DNA of 18,025 nucleotides. Source: JADJOY01 sp046331705 [NCBI: bacterium] (GTDB lineage: Bacteria; JADJOY01). A program made the position numbers and the translations under genes. Within the stretch, counting starts at the first letter, position 1; every line of letters begins with the position of its first letter. This document shows positions 1 to 6,391 of the stretch, in pieces. The notes below the pieces were generated by a model, which saw nothing but the letters and a program-made list of their open reading frames with translations, had not been told where the DNA came from and ran no database searches. The stretch covers positions 1 to 18,025 of the forward strand of contig JAXLQJ010000093.1 in the NCBI GenBank assembly GCA_046331705.1, written 5' to 3'.

Positions 1-638
1 TCGGCGTCGCGCTCCTCGTCGGCGTCCTCGTCCTCGACCGGCGGCGCCAGCTCACCGAGCGCGTACAGAGGATCGCCGACGTAGATCCGTTCCTCCGTGT
101 AGCGATACCGATGAGCTCGCGTGCTCGCGACCCGGAGCAGGCCCTCCGGCGATTCTCCCGGACCCACGCGCGGCGGATTGCGGTCCGTCGGCACGGGGGT
201 GGAGCCGTACCAGACGCTGCGATCGGTGGGCGTCACCTCCGCGCCAGCGGGAAGGATCACGCAGGCGCCCGACGCGTCGCGCAGCACGAACGGCTCGTCA
301 CTGGTGTGCTCGGTGAGCGTGCGCCAGGTGGAGCTCTGCGAATCGGAACGCGCCGAGGACACGTACTCCTCGACCTTGGATCGAGACCAAGCCACCGGCG
401 CACCCGTGAGCCGCGCCGTGAGCACGCGGTCCGGCAGCGCCTCGATCGTTCCCTCGAGCTCGACGTATCCGGGCGCAGCCGCGCCGAGCGGCGTGGTTGG
501 CATGCGCGCGATGGTGCGCGCCAGTCGCGCGGCACGCAGACTCGCGTAGAGACCGATGCCGAGGATCGCCGCGGGGAGCGCGAGCATGCCGAGGAAGACG
601 CCCAACGGCGCCGTCGCAACCCACTCACCCATGGCCAT
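1..638 (-). CDS. GIDE-domain (MUL1/MAPL-like, RING-less) membrane protein, partial
   Basis: Open frame reading leftward from ATG 638 (ATG 632 is an alternative) to the window edge with no stop, so the C-terminus is missing; 212 codons are visible. One hydrophobic segment at about residues 10-32 (PLGVFLGMLALPAAILGIGL) is followed by a conserved-looking stretch: a lipid-side segment GYVELEGTIEALPD, then WSRSKVEEYVSS, then EPFVLRDASGACVILPAGAE. This order matches the GIDE/BAM domain known from the mitochondrial E3 ligase MUL1/MAPL and its prokaryotic relatives, which lack RING. The visible tail is acidic (EDEDADEERD), and no RING cysteines are seen so far. It is last of three minus-strand genes, 48 bp after the zinc-ribbon gene, so probably co-transcribed. 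No clear Shine-Dalgarno precedes the start. Function in bacteria is unknown; family assignment is from recognised motifs only. Confidence 0.72.
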   Translation of the reverse strand, partial: MAMGEWVATAPLGVFLGMLALPAAILGIGLYASLRAARLARTIARMPTTPLGAAAPGYVELEGTIEALPDRVLTARLTGAPVAWSRSKVEEYVSSARSDSQSSTWRTLTEHTSDEPFVLRDASGACVILPAGAEVTPTDRSVWYGSTPVPTDRNPPRVGPGESPEGLLRVASTRAHRYRYTEERIYVGDPLYALGELAPPVEDEDADEERDA

Positions 639-686
639 GAACCCGAGCCAAGGCGAGCAGTCGCCGCCCTGCGCTCCGACCGCGCC

Positions 687-1379
687 TCACGTCCCGCTGC
701 TACCCGCGAACTTGTCGTCCTCGTCGGCGAACAAGACGTTGAAGCTGGTCAGCGAGCCATAGCATCCCGTCACGTAGCCTTGCAGCTTGACCTTCAGCAC
801 TTCCGGCAGATCGGCGCCGTTGATCTGCTGCTCGAGCACCCGCAGCCGATCGCGGATCATCACGACCTTGTGAAAGAGCGTGTCGATCGGCCAGCTCTTC
901 TCCTGCAAGCCCGGCTTCCCGGGCTTGAGGATCACCTCTCCGCCGCGCCACTTGTCCGCGGGAACGGCGGGGCCGAGCCCCGTCTCCTCGCGGATCACGC
1001 GCCGCAGCAGCAGCTCGAGATCGGCGACGGTCGCACCCGAATCACCCGTCGTGATGGACATCGTGGCGAACCTCCTCTCGCGCTCGGTGACGATGGGTAG
1101 CACGCCGGGACGCCAGCCGCGTGCACCAGCCGCGGCGGGCTCCGGCGCACGCGCGGCCGAGGGCGTCGCAGCGGCGCGCGGGCTCGCCGGCGGCAGCGCG
1201 TCCTCGTCACCGGCGTGGCGATAGTTGTGCTGGCTTCCGCAGGTGTCGCACACCACACGGATGGGCACGCCACGCTCGCCCGCCACGATCACGTGGTGCG
1301 CGCGCACGTCCTTGCACACGCGGCACCGATCGTCGATCGCATCGCCTGCGCGGTACATCCGGGGGCTCGAGTCGGACAT
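687..1379 (-). CDS. zinc-ribbon protein of unknown function, 230 aa
   Basis: ATG 1379 with a modest GGAG 8 nt upstream; TGA at 687-689. The N-terminus carries two cysteine pairs, C19-X2-C22 (CRVCKD) and C44-X2-C47 (CDTCGS), spaced as in a zinc ribbon. An Ala/Pro-rich linker covers about residues 58-95. A well-ordered C-terminal region follows, with an acidic/helical start (ADLELLLRRVIREETGLG), then KWRGGEVILKPGKPGLQ, then a probable coiled or helical segment (VVMIRDRLRVLEQQI). No signal peptide or membrane helix is seen, so it is probably cytoplasmic. It sits between a membrane propeller protein and a GIDE protein, 48 bp from each. A second, better ribosome site occurs inside the gene (see 1071-1079). 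I do not recognise the C-terminal family; a nucleic-acid or protein-binding adaptor role would be a guess. Confidence 0.8.
   Translation of the reverse strand: MSDSSPRMYRAGDAIDDRCRVCKDVRAHHVIVAGERGVPIRVVCDTCGSQHNYRHAGDEDALPPASPRAAATPSAARAPEPAAAGARGWRPGVLPIVTERERRFATMSITTGDSGATVADLELLLRRVIREETGLGPAVPADKWRGGEVILKPGKPGLQEKSWPIDTLFHKVVMIRDRLRVLEQQINGADLPEVLKVKLQGYVTGCYGSLTSFNVLFADEDDKFAGSSGT
1071..1079 (-). promoter_or_regulatory. internal Shine-Dalgarno for an in-frame second start at 1061
   Basis: On the minus strand GAGAGGAGG lies 9 nt before an in-frame ATG at 1061-1059 inside the zinc-ribbon gene. Initiation there would give a 124-residue form (MSITTGDSG...) lacking the zinc ribbon and linker. 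This Shine-Dalgarno is stronger than the one before the full-length start. It may be chance, because the residues it encodes (RERRF) fit the reading frame. Confidence 0.4.
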
Positions 1380-1427
1380 GGCCGGGCTCCGGGGGAAATC
1401 GTCGCGACGCTGACCGTGGCGCGAACG

Positions 1428-3120
1428 TCACGAACGCCGTGGCGCCCCAGCATAGCGACCGGCGCCCGCGAGAGAAGGATCGTCGGAGTGGAGCCGACGC
1501 AACACCGGATCCAACGCCTCGCCGAGGTCGATCCGGACGATGCCCCCCTGCGACGCCACCACCAGCGTGTCGTCCCGCAGGTGCAAGTGCCGGACGCGAT
1601 CCGCCACGTCGAAGCCGTCCACGATCCGGCCCGTGGCGCGCTCGATCGCGAAGACCTTCGCCATCTCGTAGTTCGCCTGGAAGAGCAGGTCGCGCGCGGG
1701 ATCGTAGGCGAGGCTGCGGCCGCCGTCGGGCGTGGCGATCGTACGCGCGTACTTCCACCCGTCGGAACCTTCGATCAGCTCGCCGATCCCCATGAACGGA
1801 TAGCCGACGTAGACCGCGCGCACTCCGAGCGCCGGGTTGACGGCGAAGACCGCGCCGGCCGTGACGCCTCCGCTCCACAGCAGCCGCCCCCAGCCCGGCG
1901 AGTACGCACGGATCGTGGCGTCGCGCAGCGAAGCGATGCGCAGGTGAGGGCCCACGAAGACGTCCGCCGAATCGGTGGCGACGTTGTAGAAGCGCTCGCC
2001 GTTCAGCGCACGGGAGGTGTTCCCGCAGCGGCTCCGCGGTGAGCGTGCCGGATGCCAGATCCAGGGTCGCGGCGACGAAGCTCGAGTCCTGCCAGTCGAT
2101 CGCCACCCGTTGCTCGAGCTCGAGACCGGGCACCGCGGGAACGCCGCGCGCACGGCCGCGGCCGAGGATCATCGAGACGGATCGCGTCGGGGCGAGATCG
2201 ACGTCGCTGGGGCTGAGATCTCCGAGGTCGAGCACCCGTCGCACACGCCCCGAATCGGCGTCGGTCACGATCACTCCGCCGGCGATGGGTGAGGTCACCA
2301 CGCAGCGGCCCGCCACCGGGTCGCACTCGCCGGCGAACGGCGAGGTGGCCCACGTGACTCCGCGGATGCGCCACCGCGACAGCACCCGCGACTCGACCCG
2401 CCCGCCCCCCTCGATGACGGCGCGAACCGACTCCTTCACCAGGGTCACGATCGGCGCCAAGCCGGTCGCGTGGTCCTCCCAGCCGAAGGTCACGTGGATC
2501 GTGTCGCAGGTGCGTCCGCAAAAGGCGTCACGCGGGCTGGCGTCGATCTGCTGCGGCGCGTCCGGCAGCGTGCGATACCAGTGCTCCCAGTCGCCCACCT
2601 CGCAGCTCGTGAGCACCCGCGACACGCCGCGGCGCGGCTCCCCGCAGTCGAGCGGGCTCATCCAGGTGAGCGCGACCCAGGTCGCGGCCAGCAGCAGCGC
2701 ATGGTGCAGGGGCACCAGCAACCACCATCGACGAGGTCGCGCGCGACCCGGAAGCGCGTGGCTCAGGTAACGCGCGAAGCGCACCACGGCACCGCGAAAT
2801 CGAATCAGTGCCGCGGCTTCGACGAGCAGCACCCAGCCGAAGAGACTGAGCCCGTGCCGCGTCTCGGCGACGTAGAAGAGCGCGCCCGCGCCGTAGGCGA
2901 CCGGCAACAACAGGTAATCGACGCCCAGCGCGCGCTTGAGCCGCACGTAGCCGATCACCACCCACACGCACGCGAGCACGAAGAGCGCCAGCCACAGCTC
3001 GCGCGGGATGTGGATGCGACTCACGTTCGAGACGAGCAGCAGCCCGCCGAGGAGGGCCGCAAAACGCAAGATCGCAGCCGCGTATTGCGCGTGCCGTCGC
3101 AAGATCGAACCAGCCCTCAC
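1428..3120 (-). pseudogene. multi-pass membrane protein with propeller-like C-terminal domain, frameshifted
   Basis: Two minus-strand frames join into one protein if one base is removed near 2005-2020. Upstream frame: GTG 3120 (or TTG 3102, which has GAGGG upstream) through about 2015. It has roughly four to five membrane helices (AAAILRFAALLGGLLLVSNV; LWLALFVLACVWVVIGYV; LLLPVAYGAGALFYVAETR; SLFGWVLLVEAAALIRF; WWLLVPLHHALLLAATWVAL), then a soluble Cys-containing region and strand-rich repeats ending ASGTLTAEPLREHLP. The other frame resumes with ALNGERFYNVATDS and continues with blade-like repeats (TGRIVDGFDVADRVRHLHLR) to TGA 1428-1430. Repaired length is about 563 residues. The open frame extends upstream to 3453, but that part is low-complexity and overlaps the divergent gene. 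First of three minus-strand genes, 48 bp before the zinc-ribbon gene. The break may be a real mutation or a sequence error. Function is unknown. Confidence 0.65.
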
Positions 3121-3259
3121 ACCCGAGCCACACGGCCTTTCGTGAGCGGGCGCGTGCGCGGGACTTCCGTCGGTGCAACGCGCGCGCCGGACGACGGCTG
3201 TGCTAAACGACCGAGCGGGATCGGCTGCCAGCGTGCGGGGCACGGCGTGGCACTCCGCG

Positions 3260-3297
3260 CCGGCGCGCTCGCGAATCCGATTCGTTGCCAGCGCCGG
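3260..3297. repeat. nested inverted repeat between divergent genes
   Basis: An outer pair CCGGCGC (3260-3266) / GCGCCGG (3291-3297) encloses a palindrome CGAATC-C-GATTCG (3272-3284). It lies in the 287-bp gap between the divergent membrane-propeller and lipoprotein genes (3121-3407), which otherwise shows no gene. It could be an operator or a hairpin in the leader of the plus-strand gene; its role is inferred from position only. Confidence 0.45.
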
Positions 3298-3407
3298 AGC
3301 GCGGCGTCGGCACACGACGCGCAGCGTGACCCGCACCATCCTTGCGAGCGAGAGACGAGCAGCAACGCGAGCGACCTGAAGTCGCGCGCGCCCCAGGAGG
3401 CCGTCGA

Positions 3408-5849
3408 ATGAGCGAGCGATACCCGTTCCCAGCCACGCGGCGCTCGGCCGCACGCAGCCTGTCGGCGATCGCGCTCGCGAGCACCGTGCTCGCTGCGTGC
3501 TCGACGAGCGACGGCGCGGCGCCTCGCGACGGCGGCGTCACGATTCGCGACGAAGCGCTGCTCGCCGTCGGCGCGGACGGTGACGGGGCGTGGATCCTGC
3601 CCAACGGCCGCCGCATCACGCCGGCGGGTCGAACGTCACCCCTCGAGCACTTTCCGCTCGCGTTCGCGTGGAGCCCGGATCGAGGCACGCTCTTCGCCGC
3701 CTCGGATTCGGCGGTGGCGGCGCTGGATCCCGAGTCCGGCGCCGCGCGCGCGACGGTCTCGGTGCCCGGCGCGTTCTTCGGGCTCGCGGTCTCCCACGAC
3801 GGCGCGACCGTCTACGCCGCGCGCTCCGGCGACGAGCTGGTGGTCGCGCTCGCGTGGGACGGGGCCACCCTCACCGAGAGGGCGCAATTCCCCGTCGGTG
3901 GATATCCCTCCGGGCTGGCGATCTCACCGGACGACGCGGTGCTGTGGGTCGCCCTCCAGATCGGCGGCCAGCTCGTCGCGCTCGATGCCCGAACCGGCGG
4001 GCGCCTGGGCGGCGCCGACACGGGTGGGAACCCCTACGCCGTGGTCCTCGCGCCCGATGGCCGCGAAGCCTACGTATCCGTCGAGCGCGAGGGCCAGGTT
4101 CGGATCTTCGACGTGAGCGATCCCCGCGCGCCGCGCAAGGTGGCTGGCGTGGCGGTGCAGAAGAACCCGGAGGCGCTCGCGCTCTCCGCGGACGGCAGCG
4201 TGCTGCTGGTCGCGAACTCGGACGAGGATTCGATCTCGGTGCTGGATCTTCCCCGTCGTCGCGTGCGCGCCACCATCGACCTTCGTCCGCTCGGCGCGGC
4301 GGGATACGGCTCGGCGCCCAACGCGCTCGCGCTCGCGCCCGATGGCGGGCGTGTCTACGTCGCGCAAGCGGCGGACAACGCCGTGCGCGTGATCGACCTG
4401 GCATCGGCGCGCGTGGTGGGCGCGATTCCCACGGCGTGGTACCCGACCGCGCTCGCGCTCTCGAGCGATGGCCGCCGCCTCCACGTGGCGAACGCCAAGG
4501 GAGTCGGGAGTGGCCCCAACGGCCCGACGGTGACGCTCTCGAACGCGTCGCTGCTCGAGATCGTCGACGTTCCGAGCGACGCCGAGCTCGCCGCCGACGA
4601 GACCCGCGTCCGCGAGCACAACACGCGCTCGGCGCGGCTCTTCGACGTGAACGCCGAGGCCTTCGCGAACCCGGTGCCCCTCGAGCGCGGCGGCGCCACC
4701 CCCATCGAGCACGTGCTCTTCGTGATCCGCGAGAACAAGACCTACGACGCGTTGCTGGGTGATTTCGCCGGCGCGAACGGCGTCGCCGAGAATTGCCTCT
4801 ACTGCGGCGACGCCACCCCCAACCTGCACGCGCTGGTCGAGCGCTTCGCCAGCGGCGACAACTACTACTCGAACGCCGAAGCCTCGGTGCAGGGGCACGC
4901 GCTGACCACCGGCGCCATCTCGAACGCGTTCACCGAGAAGAACTGGTTCGGCGACCGCGGCGTCTCGCGCGACCTCGAGCAATTCGCCAACGCCTCCGAA
5001 TGGCCCAAGAAGCAGTTCCTGTTCCAGGCGCTCCTCGCCAAGGGCATTCCGTTCAAGTCCTACGGCGATCAGGCGGGGCTCGGGCCGGACCTGCTGGTGC
5101 TCGATCGGCAGCACGTCCACTGGGGGCCGAAGGATCCCCCGCTCTTCTGGCTCAACTCGAAGGACGACGCGAAGATCGACGAGCGCATCGCCGAGTGGGA
5201 GCGGGACGGCTTGCCGACCGTCGCCTACATGGGATTGCCGAACGATCACACCAGCGGCTGCGAGTTCCCGTACCCGACGCCCATCTCGATGGTGGCGGAC
5301 AACGACTTCGCCACCGGCAAGCTGATCGATTGGCTGAGCCACAGCCGCTACTGGGAGAGCTCGCTGGTGGTGGTGATCGAGGACGATCCGCAGCAAGGGG
5401 TCGATCACGTCGACGCCCACCGCTCGATCCTGCTGGTGGCGTCACCCTGGGTGAAGCGCGGCTACGTCTCGCACGTGCAGTACCACGAGGGGAACCTGCA
5501 CGCCACGTTCGGCCACATCCTCGGCCTCGAGCCGCTCACGATCTACGACGAGAACGCGCAGCCAGCTTGGGACCTGTTCACGAGCACGCCGGACCTCACG
5601 CCGTTCACCGCGGTGCCACGCAAGATCCCGGAGGAAACCTCGATGCCCGGGACCAACTGCGGCACCGAGTCGCGCGGGCTCGACTTCCTGGATCCCGACG
5701 AGGCGGACGGCCTGCAGCGCATCCTCTGGGCTCACGAGCGCGACGGTCTCAACGCGTTCGAGCGCGAGAAGGCGCGCGGCGCGAGCTCGGGCTTGGATGC
5801 GCTCGATGCGCTCGATGCGCTCGCACGCGGCGCGGGCACACCCAGTTGA
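3408..5849 (+). CDS. lipoprotein with YVTN-type beta-propeller and phosphoesterase (PF04185-like) domain
   Basis: ATG 3408 is chosen over an upstream in-frame ATG (3342) because AGGAGG sits 7 nt before it and a lipoprotein signal follows at once (SLSAIALASTVLAAC, lipidated C31). The product is 813 residues. Residues about 50-400 are repeated blades with motifs such as YVTN-like LAVSHDGATVYAARSG, LAISPDDAVLWVA and LALSADGSVLLVANSDEDSI. Residues about 430-760 are an alkaline-phosphatase-superfamily phosphoesterase: HVLFVIRENKTYDALLGD (ENKTYD at 442-447), NDHTSG at 612, and EDDPQQGVDHVDAHR from 658, which likely supplies metal ligands. The family includes phospholipase C and acid phosphatase relatives; the real substrate is unknown. 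It should be anchored in a membrane facing the periplasm or outside. Divergent from the membrane-propeller gene and 542 bp before the cytochrome. The C-terminus ends in a DAL repeat. Confidence 0.9.
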   Translation: MSERYPFPATRRSAARSLSAIALASTVLAACSTSDGAAPRDGGVTIRDEALLAVGADGDGAWILPNGRRITPAGRTSPLEHFPLAFAWSPDRGTLFAASDSAVAALDPESGAARATVSVPGAFFGLAVSHDGATVYAARSGDELVVALAWDGATLTERAQFPVGGYPSGLAISPDDAVLWVALQIGGQLVALDARTGGRLGGADTGGNPYAVVLAPDGREAYVSVEREGQVRIFDVSDPRAPRKVAGVAVQKNPEALALSADGSVLLVANSDEDSISVLDLPRRRVRATIDLRPLGAAGYGSAPNALALAPDGGRVYVAQAADNAVRVIDLASARVVGAIPTAWYPTALALSSDGRRLHVANAKGVGSGPNGPTVTLSNASLLEIVDVPSDAELAADETRVREHNTRSARLFDVNAEAFANPVPLERGGATPIEHVLFVIRENKTYDALLGDFAGANGVAENCLYCGDATPNLHALVERFASGDNYYSNAEASVQGHALTTGAISNAFTEKNWFGDRGVSRDLEQFANASEWPKKQFLFQALLAKGIPFKSYGDQAGLGPDLLVLDRQHVHWGPKDPPLFWLNSKDDAKIDERIAEWERDGLPTVAYMGLPNDHTSGCEFPYPTPISMVADNDFATGKLIDWLSHSRYWESSLVVVIEDDPQQGVDHVDAHRSILLVASPWVKRGYVSHVQYHEGNLHATFGHILGLEPLTIYDENAQPAWDLFTSTPDLTPFTAVPRKIPEETSMPGTNCGTESRGLDFLDPDEADGLQRILWAHERDGLNAFEREKARGASSGLDALDALDALARGAGTPS
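5796..5822 (+). repeat. three perfect 9-bp tandem repeats in coding sequence
   Basis: GATGCGCTC is repeated three times without mismatch, encoding DAL-DAL-DAL near the C-terminus of the lipoprotein. Whole-codon units mean that copy-number slippage would keep the frame. Confidence 0.8.
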
Positions 5850-6017
5850 GCGAGCGCGAACGGTCGTGATGGGCGGGGTGCTCGCCGCGACGGCGCTGCT
5901 CCGCTACGCGATCGCGGTGCATCGGCTACCCGACGTTTCCGGGTGATACGCACCTGCGGAGCTCGTGGGCGCGGGCGGCCCTGACGCCGCTTACGACGCA
6001 GCGCGTGAGTGCGCTCT

Positions 6018-6032
6018 CGTAACCACGTTACG
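6018..6032. repeat. palindrome CGTAAC-N3-GTTACG
   Basis: Perfect 6-bp arms around CAC, operator-sized, about 360 bp before the cytochrome start. A weaker 5-bp pair AGCGC/GCGCT lies just upstream (6000-6015). Confidence 0.45.
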
Positions 6033-6192
6033 GGAGGTTGTTTCTCGATTGTGACTAGCTCGACACGCGCGCATTCGTTACGAGATTCCGACGTCGAGCG
6101 TTACCGATCGCCGAAATCCCGCGCGGCGTAGCGGATGGATCAACATCCCACCCTCGCGTGCCACGCGCGTTGGATCGGACTCCGCACTCGGG

Positions 6193-6209
6193 CGGCTGCA
6201 ACGCAGCCG
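6193..6209. repeat. hairpin CGGCTGC-AAC-GCAGCCG
   Basis: Perfect 7-bp G+C-rich stem with a 3-nt loop in the intergenic region before the cytochrome gene. No T-tract follows, so it is not an obvious terminator. Confidence 0.4.
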
Positions 6210-6244
6210 AGATCGAACGAGTGTTGATGACGATTCGACACCGA

Positions 6245-6269
6245 AAAATCGCCTCGACTCCGCGATTTT
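6245..6269. repeat. inverted repeat AAAATCGC-N9-GCGATTTT
   Basis: Perfect 8-bp arms with a 9-nt loop. The outer A and T runs give it the form of a weak bidirectional terminator, or of an A/T-rich operator, about 125 bp before the cytochrome start. Confidence 0.45.
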
Positions 6270-6292
6270 CACGTGGTTGCGCTTCGGTCTCG

Positions 6293-6314
6293 AGTGTCTC
6301 GTCGGCGTGACACT
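6293..6314. repeat. inverted repeat AGTGTC-N10-GACACT
   Basis: Perfect 6-bp arms spaced by 10 nt, about 80 bp upstream of the cytochrome start. The spacing is compatible with a dimeric regulator site; no specific regulator is recognised. Confidence 0.4.
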
Positions 6315-6334
6315 TGCTTTGGATTGCCCCGCCG

Positions 6335-6360
6335 CCGTCGTCACCGGGGGGTCACGACGG
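6335..6360 (+). repeat. inverted repeat CCGTCGT-N12-ACGACGG close to the cytochrome start
   Basis: Perfect 7-bp arms with a 12-nt loop holding a run of six G. It ends 18 nt before the GAGGAG ribosome site of the cytochrome gene, so if transcribed it would form a leader hairpin able to affect translation. Confidence 0.4.
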
Positions 6361-6391
6361 GAACGTCATCGGACTGAACGAGGAGACCAAC

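Larger units (their letters stand above)
5850..6391. other. 542-bp intergenic region, rich in inverted repeats, no convincing gene
   Basis: Between the lipoprotein stop and the cytochrome start. From about 6000 to 6300 it is visibly more A/T-rich than the genes. Only tiny frames occur (for example 25 codons from ATG 5869 to 5946, without a ribosome site). Five inverted repeats (6018, 6193, 6245, 6293, 6335) fall within about 340 bp, and GTTAC recurs at about 6027, 6075 and 6099. No clear sigma-70 promoter was found, although the cytochrome must be transcribed from somewhere here. A regulatory region or a small non-coding RNA is possible. Confidence 0.6.

Noticed and set aside
111-1100. 329-codon plus-strand frame at the left end
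   Set aside because: Arg/His-rich, no recognisable domain, antisense to the GIDE and zinc-ribbon genes.
3121-3453. N-terminal extension of the minus-strand membrane protein to an ATG at 3453
   Set aside because: Arg/Ala-rich, no membrane helices or motifs, and it would overlap the start of the divergent lipoprotein gene, which has a strong ribosome site.
5796-5822. Short tandem repeat considered as a CRISPR or phase-variation array
   Set aside because: Only three 9-bp units with no spacers, and unit loss or gain keeps the reading frame, so no on/off switching is expected.
5869-5946. 25-codon frame after the lipoprotein gene
   Set aside because: No ribosome site, too short, no recognised sequence; could occur by chance.
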